Origin: Cyanoderma ruficeps
Taxonomy: Eukaryota; Chordata; Aves; Passeriformes; Timaliidae
Assembly (NCBI GenBank): GCA_008694505.1
Contig: VZDJ01000116.1
Coordinates: 19,147,716 to 19,211,715, forward strand
Reading direction: 5' to 3'
Length of the DNA stretch: 64,000 nt
The first letter of the stretch is position 1. Every line of letters starts with the position of its first letter. The notes beneath the pieces were generated by a model, which did not search any database, was not told the DNA's origin, and saw nothing but the letters and a program-made list of their open reading frames with translations. The position numbers and the translations under genes were made by a program. Of this stretch, positions 53,837-64,000 are shown one piece after another.

Positions 53837-54076
53837 CACTTGAACACAAATGTAGATTAAACATGTAAATGCTCCTTTCCCCATCTTTTAAGTGTTTGTT
53901 TGGGAAAAATTAGGCTGGTATTAGTGGCTTTTGGCAGAATTAGCTTTGAATGAAGAGTTTGCATGAAGGAGTGCCTTGAAAATTCATGATCATGAATGTG
54001 TTTGCCAATCAGTCCATCTTGCATTAGTAATCTTCTGCCTTGAAAACCACCCACCATCATCACAAAAAAGAAGCCA

Positions 54077-54100
54077 CAAACAAACAAACAAACAAACAAA
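54077..54100 (+). repeat. Tetranucleotide microsatellite (CAAA)6
   Basis: Six perfect CAAA units followed by CTCCCCCC. A candidate length-polymorphic marker. Confidence 0.9.
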
Positions 54101-54744
54101 CTCCCCCCAAAATCCCAAAGACGAAAACATCAGGGAACTACATAGCTCAGTGCTGCTGTCATTTAAATCCCAGAGAATTTTAACCCAATTTGTCTTTGAC
54201 TGTGAGCGTTTTACTGACACTGGTTCCCAGTATCCTGTGGTTGCTCACATTTGAAATTTACTTCTTGGGTGCTGTTGCTCTCATATGGATTGGGGAATGG
54301 CAGATGGAAATTGCAGACAACCTTCCTGTGGCTCGCTTGGAGGGTAGAAAATGTTGCAAGCATTGTGGAAATGTAAATATTTCTGTGGGCAGGAGACAGA
54401 GACCCCAGCACGCCAGAGCCAGTGAGTGGAGAGCTCTCATTTTTCACATGTAAATTTGTCTGCCCTCTTTCTGCTGTGCTCTGTGCTGCCTGGTGCTCAT
54501 CCCTGTGCTCTTTATTAATTACACTTGGCAAATATGTGCACAGGGCTACTGATGAGTTGTGTTAATCTCTGTGCTGATACAGCAGGGTCACTCTGAGAAG
54601 GGATGTCTCATGAAGTGAATCAGAGCTGGCCTTTCAGAAGTCTGTCTGACATCTACTTTCTCTGGCTGCTGTGCTCTTCCCTCTCGTGTCTCTAACATGA
54701 ATGTCCCCTTACACAGCAGTGTGACACCCTTTGTGTGTGGTGCT

Positions 54745-54781
54745 TTTCACTTGTTCTTGTTCTTCACTTGTTCTTCACTTG
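54745..54781 (+). repeat. Short tandem repeat of TTCACTTGTTCT-type units
   Basis: TTCACTTGTTCT appears twice with an extra TGTTC between, then a third partial TTCACTTG. An imperfect minisatellite of about three units. Confidence 0.7.
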
Positions 54782-57008
54782 CTGAAGTTCAACCTGCTGA
54801 AGGAACTGCAGTGCCTTTGCACTCTTTAATTTGTGGGAAACAGATATTATATATTCCACTCTGGGGTATATGCAAGGCACTTTGCCAGTTTAGAACTGGC
54901 AAGATTTGGAGCAGGGTTTAATGAACTGAAGTAATTTTCCTTCGTAGTAAAATTTTATTGGCATGGAAGATTGTTACGCCACCAAACATTCTGAAAAGCT
55001 TCTGAGTACTTCTGTGATTTGTGGCCTTGGAGATTCCTGATAATTGCCTAAACAATAGGGATCCCTTCAGGGATGTGTTTTTGAGATGGAATGGAATGGG
55101 GCTAATGTTCCTGGTTGTAATTTTTCTGCTTTCATGCCAGCCAAGTTGTGTCGAGACCCAAGGCTGCTGAATTGGGCAGTTTTGGACACTTACTGGCCTT
55201 GTTTTAGAGAAGTGGTCCATCATATTAAATCTGCATTTAGTGGTTTAGTATGCTATAGAGCATTGGGTCAGGATTCCTCAGTGCCAGAGGCTTTTAATCT
55301 GTATTGAAGTATAGACCATTGCAGGTAAAAGATTGACAGGTGTTGGAATTTTTTATGTAAGCCTTAAAGCAGGGTATTTAGTAGACAGTGAAAAAAACCT
55401 CCAACCTATATGCAATATGGAGATGCATGTGTGAAAAAGAAAGCACGTAAGAAAATTCTTGTAAAACTGGAACATCACTTCTTTCCAAAGAAAATATATT
55501 TTTTCTGATTATCCTTTCTCCATTCCCATTTCTGTCTACAAAACCAAAACAATTTGTTAAATTATTCAGGTCATTAAGTTTTGTGTAAGCTCAGCTTGAA
55601 ATTGCGTTTTCTGGAGGGATTGTATTGCCTTAAGGGAGTTGTAATTCAGCCTCCCTATTTCCACACTCTGTCCTGCAGACTCTTTCCCTTTTTTTCATTC
55701 TCAACCAGCTGAGCTGTTTGGTGTCCTAAGGGCCACCTGCCCTGGGGTGTCCTGGGAAGCCTGGCCTGCAGGAGATGATGACATTTCATATCTGAGCTGT
55801 ATTTCCTGAAGTGAGAATTGTGATCCCATAGCAAAAGGCAGTCTAATGTTGAGCTGACTTGGAATTAATTTTGGAAAGATTGGTTTGATGAATAGAAAAC
55901 ATTTAATTTGGTACTATAAAGGCCTTTTCTTTATTTTGATTAAATAATGCATAAGTGTAAGTTTTTGCTGTTTCTGAATTGCTTGGAACTTAATAAATAT
56001 GTATTTCTTTTCCCCAGAGCAAAATGTTTTAATTTATGTTGCAGAGCGGGCATTTTCTATGGGGTGGCAATTCTAGATTTCTCTCAGTTCAGGGAAGAAA
56101 ATGTTTTTGTTTTGAAATAGTGCCTTAATTGTAAAATCTCCAATTTTCAGTAAAATTCAGCATTTCAAATGAAAACCATCAAGATTTTCATGCAAAATGA
56201 CACTGGCATGGAAAAAAGGTCATTTATTAGTGTTGACAAAAACAAGCTGAGCTTCTTCAACTACATAGCAGAAATTGGAATCAAATGTTTCAGCCTGAGT
56301 CAATGAAGGTTTTTCCCTTTTTAATTTTTCTTTCTGCTATCAGAATTCGGTTTTGGAAAATCTGTCCAATTCTCCTTCTATTTTGTTAGGTTCTTTTTCA
56401 ACTGAAGCATTCAAACAATGCAATGTCTTAGAAAATCTGGTTCTTTCCCCCATCTGCCCCTGCTCCATGTTTCTTCTTAGCAGGGCTGGGGCAGCCTGAT
56501 GGGGCCTCAGAATATCCTCCTGAAAGGGTTTGAGGTTGCCTCTGCAGAGCTGTGTCCAGCACACCCCATGGGAGCAGTTTGGGATCCAGCTCTGCCTTTC
56601 AGGCTCTTGCCTGTGCCTCAGCTCCAGAATGGTTCCTGGGCAGCTCAGTTTGCTCTGTGGTCTCATAAGGCAGTGTGCAGGAGGAAAGTGCTTTTGCAGC
56701 TTTTCTTGGGAAGGTTGTGTGTTCAGGCTCTCAGATCCTCTCTGGTTTTCAGACTCCCAAACTAGTGCAAGAGTTGCCTTTGTTGAATCTGGGGTGTTTT
56801 TCTCAGGAGCAAGTGGGAGCAGGGTGGAAGCTGCCTGGATTAGTGGTGTGGGAATGTTGCCTGTCCTGGGCTCATGTGTTGAGTGATTTTAGGGACTGGT
56901 TGCTGTAGGTGTTACCACTGCCTCAGGCAACTCCTGCTGCTTCCTGGGAGCCTGTGCAAGATACTGCAAAGGGATGCTCACACTTGTGCTTTCCATGCAT
57001 CACCAATA

Positions 57009-57052
57009 AGTAGAGATGAATGTTAGTAGAAGTAGAGATGGATGTTAGTCAG
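57009..57052 (+). repeat. 22-bp tandem duplication
   Basis: AGTAGAGATGAATGTTAGTA at 57009-57028 recurs at 57031 as AGTAGAGATGGATGTTAGTC. The copies differ at three positions. Confidence 0.85.
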
Positions 57053-59459
57053 TCATCCTGGGCAAAAATCCAAAAAAGTCATACTAAACAACATGGTTTT
57101 ACTATGAATTTATATCCAGGAGGTGAGTAGCATTCAGCCCACTACTGTAAAGCTGTTGTTATCCTGGGATTTGCAGGGTGGTAATAGGTAAGTGATGTCT
57201 TCAAAAATATAAGGCATAGGAGATCTGGGGAGAGACACACAAAGAGCTGTGACAGGATGGATGCTGCCTTTAGTTGTAATTGCAATTTAGGGTAGAAATA
57301 AGGTAGAATCTGTTGAAATTTGACCAAGACACAGAGATTTTATTTACAACGTTTAGGAATGAATCCAGGATCCACTGAACTCAGCTGTCTCCAATGTGCT
57401 TAGACTCTGAAACTTGAAAACTTAGTGAAACCTCACCACAGTTGTGAGTAACACGAGGGCTGTAATTTCAGGCAGAGCAGGGCTTGTGCTATAGTCCATG
57501 GCTTCCTAGAGAGTCTTGAGAGGAGTGCTGGCTGAGTGCCTGTGGGAATATAGGGAACATCCTAAAAACGTCATTCTCATCAGGTTTTAGCTGGGAGAAG
57601 GCTGCCCTGCTGGGTGTCAAGGGAGGAGGCACACACACCGCACAAACCTTGGTTGCTGCAGTTTGCAGCTGGTTCCTCCCCCTTTGTATGGGAAGCTGTG
57701 TGCAGGGTTTAATCTGCATTAAAAAAGGATGTTAGCCTTATTTCCCCATAGCATAGAGTTGGTTTCAGCTGACATGGACTTGCATATGCTGACTCAAACC
57801 TGCCTGGCAGGTTTCTTTTCACACCCTGCTGGAAGCAGCTTGGCTATTATCTTCTTCCTAAAGGTCTCTTCGTGAGGAAATAAAGGGAAAAATGCAATAG
57901 GGAATGGTAAAAGTGAATCCAGGAGAGGGAGGAATGCTCAGAGCATCTATTCTAAAATCATTAAGTTGGGCACTGACTGCATAGTCACGTACCAAGGTCC
58001 CTTACAATTTGAAAAAGTTTTTTCCTGGTATTATGCTGACAGTAAACGAGTGCTGCAGCAGCTGTGATATTGATTACTCCTTTGGCATTTTTTTGCAAAG
58101 CTTTAAGCTCTGCACCCATCAACCTTTCAGCTGGGAAAGCCCAATGAAAGGTATGGCTGGTCCTGCAGCTGAGGGAGGCAGGCCTGGCTTTTGTATAAGC
58201 AAAGATCCTTGTTGCACAGGGAAACATTAATGAACTCAGCCATTTGAGCCACATCTCTCACTTGGACCCACCCTTTAGGCAAAGTGTGAAGTAACTGTTG
58301 ACAAACCCACCCAGGGGGTGGGGGCTCATTGCTCTGGGTGCTCTGTCTCGTAGCTGGAGGGGAACTGGCCTGTGCTTGAATCCTGCAAGGAGGAAATGGT
58401 GCTGAAATGTTAAAATGATGCAACACAAAAATGAAGAGGTGCCCTGGAGCTCTTCCTTGAGGCTGCTCCTGTAGAATCCAAGGGAATGAACCGTATGATG
58501 TTGGTTATGCTAAAAAGACGAGGAACAGATGCTCAGATGCTCTTACCTTCTACTGAGAAACCTCTGTTCTTTCTGCACAAGTTCCCATCCCATGTGAGCC
58601 CGGGAGCTTGCACAGAGGCTCCCAAGCTATCAGAATGCATAACTGCCTTTCTGGAGAGAAAGGCATTGGGCAATGTAGCTTGTAACTAGGAGAATTTAAT
58701 TTACCTGTGAAATCTGAGGTCAGAGTACCAGATATATCAGAGGGAAAGTATATTCCTCTGTGGTCCCCTGTGTACTGCTTAACTCCCCTCTCCCCCAACC
58801 TCAGTTTTGCAGGGGCATGACTCTGGCATGTTTTCTCCAGAAATTCAGTGAGTTCTGCAGCCTCTAACTCTCCTTGAACACTAAAGATCCAGGTGTCTGT
58901 CTTGCTCAGTGCATAAGCAGAATGTTATGCTCTGTGTCCCTCTTACCACTATGGAAAGGTGATGGCATGTAGGAATTCCCGTGCTCTGGAGTCAGTGAAA
59001 GCAGATGGAGAAAACAAAGCTGACTCTAGGCAAGATGGACTGTTTTGGTGGATGGGGATCTATATAAAAAAACTTGCTAGTTCTTTCCGTGGCGGCTGAA
59101 TAATTAGTTGATAGTGATAGAATGTAGAGAGACAAAAGAAGTTGACTGTAATTTTAGACTGAGCTATTGAATTAACAAGGGCGCATTTGATTCTATCCCT
59201 GACATTAAATAATTGTAGTTGCAGAGAGGTGAGCTCACAAAGTCTGATTAATTCCTGGTGGCATGTTTTATTTCAAATGCAAAACATTTTGAGATTAAAA
59301 GAAGTATTACTGGTTATACACTGCACTAAACTAATGATTTCCCCCTTTATTTTTTAAACCCACTTTATCCTATAATACTACAACTTTAATGGATAAATGC
59401 TCAGCTCTCCTTTGGGTGGTTTCAGATTTCCTATGTATTGTTACAAAATCTAATATCAA

Positions 59460-59521
59460 CCTTTTTTTTTCTCCTCTTTTCCCTTTCTCTCTTTCTCACT
59501 CCCTCCCTTTCCCCTCTCTAG
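59460..59521 (+). promoter_or_regulatory. Splice acceptor region: long pyrimidine tract, branch-point candidate and AG
   Basis: Upstream of the SorCS exon lies a stretch of about 60 bases that is almost purely C and T, interrupted only by the A of CTCAC at 59495-59499 and the final AG. The CTCAC fits the loose vertebrate branch-point pattern, with its A at 59498, 24 nt from the exon. A further candidate, CTAAT, ends at 59454. No other AG occurs between 59460 and the acceptor, so the site is unambiguous. The unusual length of the tract suggests a strong U2AF-dependent acceptor, as expected for a short 68-nt exon. Confidence 0.8.
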
Positions 59522-59589
59522 GTGATTCTGATCCTGACAAAGCTCTACGACTTCAACCTGGGGAGTGTTACAGAGAGTTCACTGTGGAG
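59522..59589 (+). CDS. SORCS3: Internal coding exon of a SorCS-family VPS10 sorting receptor (SORCS3 favoured, SORCS1 possible)
   Basis: SorCS proteins are type I membrane receptors of the Vps10p-domain (sortilin) family that sort cargo and receptors in neurons. Seen: a 68-nt exon bounded by an AG at 59520-59521 and a GTATGT donor at 59590. Starting in phase 0 it gives 22 codons plus AG (phase 2 end). The peptide includes LTKLYDFNLGSVTESSLW, preceded by VILI. This matches, from memory, the segment just inside the N-terminal edge of the VPS10 ten-bladed propeller; in the family the next residues are R-S-T-D-Y-G, and the phase-2 AG fits the Arg codon. The FNLGSV wording favours SORCS3 over SORCS1, but the paralogue call is from memory and could be wrong. 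The exon encoding the signal peptide and propeptide (upstream) and the next propeller exon (downstream) were looked for and not found, consistent with the very large introns of these genes. A second frame is also open but does not resemble a known protein. Confidence 0.86.
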
Positions 59590-59597
59590 GTATGTGG
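59590..59597 (+). promoter_or_regulatory. Splice donor after the SorCS exon
   Basis: The exon ends GGAG and is followed by GTATGTGG. GTATGT is a good match to the vertebrate U1-binding donor site. It fixes the 3' edge of the coding exon and rules out the longer open frame that runs on past it. Confidence 0.8.
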
Positions 59598-61149
59598 ATT
59601 GTGGGAATCACAGCACGCATGGAGGGCTGTACTCTGCCTCTTGTAGAACTGGGGGCTGCCCCGGGGTGTGGGCATGGGGGAGTATCTGAGTTCCTCAGAG
59701 GAGGAGCTGGAAAAGAATCTGAGACACATGGAGTTGCTCTTTGGAAAAGGGATACATGATTGGGGCACGTTTCTTTAATGAAGTGAGGTCTGCAAATAAG
59801 AGGGTTTCATCACATAATGGCATTTTCCTGGCACACAGAGGAGCTTGGTTTCCTTCTCACCTTTGAGTGTCCCTAGACAAGTCCTTTTCTTCCTCTCTCT
59901 CCTGTGAGGCTGGCAATGAGAACAGGCTCTGTAAGTGAGTGCACACTTGCTAGAACTGTGTCGAGAAGGAATAAAACACAGTGTGTGATATGACCTTAGC
60001 TGATCTTGGCCTTGTCCCTCACCCCTGTGAGCTAAGGTGGTCATCTTGGTAGTGGCTGTGCTGGGCTGTAAGGAGAGAAGCTGCTGGAGGACTGGAGATG
60101 CCACAGTGAGGTGCTGATGTCTTCTCCACTGTGTGTGTCCTTGGATGGTGTCACAGCTGCCATGTTCCTAGTCTGGCATGGGAGACGGCCTGTCCTGTCC
60201 TGGGAAAACATGCTTTTGGACAGAGTGTGAGTTTGGAAGTTTGTGTCTGCATTTAAAATAAAGAAGTAACTTAAAAATCCCCTCAGCCCCCAAATTCACC
60301 CCTATAAAAAGGTCAGTTCCTTAACCTTTGAAATCACCAAATTGTTTCATCCTGCCTATGGAGTGGTATGCCTTTAACAGAATTGCTATCAGGTGTTTTT
60401 TACCTAGGTAGATCCAAAAAAAAAGGCAGCCAGGGGCTGGTGAGACCAAATGCCTTGTTTCAGATTTACCTGGTGTATTACAGCTATTGTGAAACCTGCT
60501 CAAAGTGTAGTTGTAGCCAGTGCTTGGGTGTCATCAGCCCTTCCTGGCAGATGGTCTCTTGTACTTCTTTCTTCACAGGTGATTTAAGAGGCCCTGTTTG
60601 GAGCAGGCTTTGGCCATTTGCTGCAGGTTTATTCCTGTAAATGTATTTAAGGGTTAATTATTCAGTAGAGCTCTTGAAACTTCTCAATTTGAGCAGTACT
60701 TAAGAAGCCTAATTGCACTGCACCATGGTAATCTGCAAAAGTATAAATAACCATGCAGCTAATAAGAGAGAACAGTCATTTCCACTTACCCTGGTACTTT
60801 TCAAGGTATTAATGCCTTAAAAAAACTTTTACCTCTTTAGGTAGCAAGTACAAATGGCACTGTGATTGTACTTTAAATGTAATTGCCAAACAATCTGCTC
60901 TGCATAAATAATGTAACAAACAGACAAACCTTGTCTTAATCCTGAGCTTGCAGCATCACCTGAGCTCTGCAGAAAGGTAAGAGCAGCACCCCTTTTGGAG
61001 GTTTTCTGAAGTGGTAGGAATGTAATTACTCCTCAATACCATTAAAAGCATCCAGCACTTGGTCAGCTGGGAAAACACAGCTTTGTGGGAGTGTTTCAGC
61101 CTGTTCTGGAACACTTCTGCATCTAGGCTCCCATGAAACGGGTCAGTGG

Positions 61150-61278
61150 GGGCCTGGAGATTCAGAGAGGTTAAGAAGTTAGAACTTCCCAGGTTCTTTT
61201 CCTAGGTCTGTGAGGAAAGCTCAGGGTAAGAGGTAGTAGGTAGATCTCCTGGCCTCTAAACCTTATTTTCTGCTTGGA
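61150..61278 (-). mobile_element. Amniote MIR-type SINE remnant
   Basis: ATTCAGAGAGGTTAAGAAG near 61161, then CCTAGGTCTGTGAGGAAAG near 61201 and GTAGATCTCCTGGCCTCTAA near 61240 follow the reverse MIR order 'gcacagagaggttaagtgactt', 'ggaagtctgtggcagag' and 'cccaggtctcctgactcc'. The element lies 1.6 kb downstream of the SorCS exon, in the intron. Confidence 0.68.
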
Positions 61279-61363
61279 AAATTCAGGAATAAGCCATGTT
61301 TTACTTGACAGGAGAGTGTGGAATCTTGGAGAGCATCTGTGAGTTTCTTTGCAAAGGACATTT

Positions 61364-61415
61364 GCAAATAGATACTAAGTGTAAGAAATGCAAATAGATA
61401 CTAAGTGTAAGAAAT
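61364..61415 (+). repeat. Perfect 26-bp tandem duplication
   Basis: Two identical 26-base copies (each containing ATACTAAGTGTAAGAAAT) abut at 61389/61390. Perfect identity points to a recent duplication or an assembly artefact. Confidence 0.92.
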
Positions 61416-63175
61416 AAGCCAGTAAAATGCTCCTTTTCTTGGGATTTCCTGTTCTGTTTGCACATTCAGGCCCCTAAATCTTTGCATTGTTTAAATTGGT
61501 GTTTTTCAGTATTTTCTTTTCGTTTTTTGAGACCCTGAAAATTTTAAAAGCAGGATTTGTCTTTGCAGAATGAACGTAAGCCTCCTGGCAATAGGTTTGC
61601 TTTCCTTAGTTACTTTTTGTAGACTCTTTGAGCCCTCAGATGGGTCACGAACTGAATGCAACTTCAGCAAAGTATCAAAACATGATCTACACATTTCCAT
61701 GGTGTGGGGTTTTTTTGGTTTTTTGTTTTGGTTCCCCCCGCTGTGTTCTGGAAATAAGAATAATCCTTTCTGCTAGTCAGGAGTCCTGCCCACCTGAGCA
61801 GGGGTGCTGCATGGTATCTGTCCTGAGCACTTGGGAAATGCAGTTGCCTTCACAAGAGAGGAGTGTGGCTTTTGTGGCAGAGAGCAATGCATTACATGGC
61901 AGAGGATGCTGAGAGAGAGCAGAGTGCAATGCAGTCTCCAAATACCATCTTGCCTCCACGTGCTCCATGCATCAAAATCTCCTCCTCAGTTCCCCCTGGG
62001 TTTATAGCATGAGAGGCTTCTTTTAGTGGAAAACTGAATTGCCATAAAAAAGAATTTCTAATCCCTGCATCTAAATACAAAAACAAGTAAATCAATAAGA
62101 AAACATCCCGAATGTAATTAAAAAAGGGAGTGAGAGCCACAGAGGAAGAGAGGAGAATTAGAAGTTACATTGAAAACTGCTCCTATATCAGGCTGATACG
62201 AGCTCAGACAGGGGAAATGCTAGTCAGCATTTGAATTTAGGAACATAGACACTGCTCTAATATCCAAATTCATGCTTCTGGGGCTCAAACAATCACAGAA
62301 AAGGTCTCTATTGCTACTGAAGCAGCCAGCCTTGAAGCAACAAGCTTCAAGGAAAAACACACACCCACACGCACCCTCTTCCTTGTGAATGCCACATCTC
62401 TTCTTCGTCACAGGAGATACCTGTCAGTTGTGGTTTAGATTTTTGTTTTCCCCACTGAGCTGAGTGGAGGTGATAATTTTCCCCCTATGAAAGGAAGCTA
62501 CTTCATTGCTACTTTACTAGTGATGGTGTGAGTTGTTTATGAAGTTCTGGAGAGAGATCTTTTTCATAGGTCAACAAATATAACTATAAAAATTATTTAA
62601 GCTTTTAGACATGCAAACCCTTCATCAGTTCTCATTGCCTAGTGAGTTATCTGTGTAGGTAAGAATAAAGATGGATTAAGGGATGGCCATATGCTTTCTG
62701 TAGAGGTTTTTTTCACCCCACTAACATCTATTCTCCATCAACAAAAGGAAAACAAATTTCCCTTAAAATCTGTAAACTTCTGTGGTTTTGATTTGAAGTG
62801 CTGTTGGAGCACCTCTAATTCCCAGACTCTCTGTAGACCAGGATCCCTTCATCAAACTTTATTGTCCATGAGGAACAGTAAGGATACAGGAGTGATCTGT
62901 ATGAAATATGAACCCTCTCTCTAAAGAGTAGGTGCCAGGCTCTTCACAGGAATTGTTTAAGCTGTACAGTATTGAGATAGGGTTGTGGGAACATGACATT
63001 CTGAATAAGTATTTGAAGTTGATATTGTAATATTTAAAATGTTTTCAACTGTTTCAACCAGTGCGTATTGAGCAGTTTCTTTGTGGTAAGATAACTGGAA
63101 TAAAAAGTTTTCCATTGTTACCTTTTTTAGTACTGAGGAATGTATTCATTTATTTTATTTATTTGGATTGCAGTA

Positions 63176-63300
63176 GCTGAAAAGACAGTTTCCCTTTCCA
63201 GGGAGCTCTCAATCTCAGGTGAAGACAGGGGGACAACAGGGTGATCCAGAAGACAGGAGAGGCACAAGTGAGCAAGGTGCTATTTATGACCAATGCCACA
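63176..63300 (-). mobile_element. MIR-like SINE remnant, extended sauropsid form
   Basis: CAGGGAGCTCTCAATCTCAGG near 63199, then GAAGACAGGGGGACAACAGG near 63221 and GAGAGGCACAAGTGAG near 63258 resemble the long sauropsid MIR layout ('cccaaagagcttacaatctaa', 'agacaagacagacaaagg', 'gaggcacagagag'). Divergence is high, so the call is less sure than for the other MIR copies. Confidence 0.5.
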
Positions 63301-64000
63301 GCCATGACTGCAACACATCAGCTAATTGGGCAATGGGGAGCAGTTTAGATTTTCTTCCAAAGTGCAAGCACTTGCATGTGTCAGCTCTGAGTCCCTGCTA
63401 CCATTTTACCCACCTCAGATGGGTCCCCAGGAGTTCCCCTCCTCTGGCTGTTGTCCCAGTTAAATGATCTGATTGTTCATAATGCTGGCCCATGCATTAA
63501 CCCAAAATTGTGACTAACTCTTTCTGTTTAAGAGGCTAAAATGCTGATTAAGAAATTTTATATATATGTTCCTTCTTGTTTTCTTGTTTATTAACCAAGA
63601 AATTATGTCTCCATGGCAGCAGTAAAAAATCCCCAGGCATTTTTTTTTACTCTTGTGGCTGCTGTGCCTAAAGAGGTTAGTCTGTTGCCTTAGTCTCTTT
63701 GTTGAGTTAGAAAAAAAAAAAACAAACCCTTTCAGCTTTTTAATAGAGACAGCTGCAAAATGCAGCAGCTGCAACCCTAGTTTGGAGCAGAGAGGAGTAA
63801 AACCCCTCAGCTTGGTTGCAGGCTGCCTTATGTCATGCATTGCTGTTTCATTCAGTTCTGTTTAAATTACCAGAGGGCTTTACGTTGTTTCCTCCCACAG
63901 AATTGCCTCTTAAGTCTCCCTCAGTCCCCAGAGACCCTCAGCATGTGTCTGTACCTCTAGCACTGCAAAAATTTCCCAGCTCACGCTGATTTCTGTGCCC

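Larger units (their letters stand above)
53837..59459. other. Intronic sequence up to the SorCS exon, no other gene
   Basis: The last 5.6 kb of the upstream intron. It holds the (CAAA)6 repeat, the 54.7-kb minisatellite and the 22-bp duplication. The 300 bases before the acceptor (59060-59360) are AT-rich with TAATTAG and TTAATTCC motifs. Confidence 0.6.
59598..64000. other. Downstream intron of the SorCS gene, no further exon found
   Basis: I looked for the next SorCS exon, whose product should begin around S-T-D-Y-G, and did not find it, so it lies beyond the window. The intron holds two MIR remnants, the perfect 26-bp duplication and an AT-rich block at 60690-60920. Confidence 0.65.

Noticed and set aside
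59389..59646. 85-codon plus-strand frame running across the SorCS exon
   Set aside because: It is in a different frame from the recognisable VPS10 peptide, reads through the pyrimidine tract as low-complexity Ser/Phe/Pro, and ignores clear splice sites.
1..64000. Search for CRISPR arrays, tRNA or rRNA genes, bacterial operons or phage-like modules
   Set aside because: None seen. The DNA is eukaryotic intron throughout, so the reading as a novel bacterial-type system does not apply.

Overview
The window looks like vertebrate, very probably avian (passerine-like), nuclear DNA. There is no dense coding: nearly all ATG-to-stop frames are under 160 codons and lie over one another in random fashion. 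The recognisable repeats are decayed CR1 LINE tails, amniote MIR-type SINEs and a solo retroviral LTR of the sort found in songbird genomes. These assignments were made by eye against remembered consensus sequences, without a database search.

Only one coding exon can be supported. It is a 68-nt internal exon at 59522-59589 (+) with a strong acceptor and donor. It encodes 22 residues containing LTKLYDFNLGSVTESSLW, which I recognise as the start of the VPS10 beta-propeller of the SorCS sorting receptors (SORCS3 favoured, SORCS1 possible). The rest of the window is therefore best read as intron of this gene: about 59.5 kb of the preceding intron and the first 4.4 kb of the following one. Neither flanking exon was found.

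Layout. 1-15.77 kb: plain intronic sequence, with an AT-rich, POU/homeodomain-motif-rich patch near 9.3-9.5 kb. 15.78-16.12 kb: a small CpG-dense patch with three same-direction GCCCTCT motifs resembling CTCF sites. 18.4-18.8 kb: an old CR1. 20.1-20.4 kb: an assembly gap whose right edge is GC-rich. 24.9-25.1, 28.7, 52.7, 61.2 and 63.2 kb: MIR-type SINE remnants. 39.6-40.0 kb: a CR1 3' end split by a second gap. 45.9 kb: a TA-rich microsatellite containing an unresolved base. 53.3-53.8 kb: a solo LTR on the minus strand. 59.46-59.59 kb: a 61-nt pyrimidine tract and the SorCS exon. Several short perfect or near-perfect tandem duplications are scattered through the introns.

There is no operon-like gene cooperation, no CRISPR, no tRNA or rRNA, and no evidence of a new enzymatic or defence system. 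The items most worth following up are regulatory: the CTCF-like cluster, the AT-rich conserved-looking blocks, and the MIR remnants that could have been co-opted as enhancers of a neuronal receptor gene.
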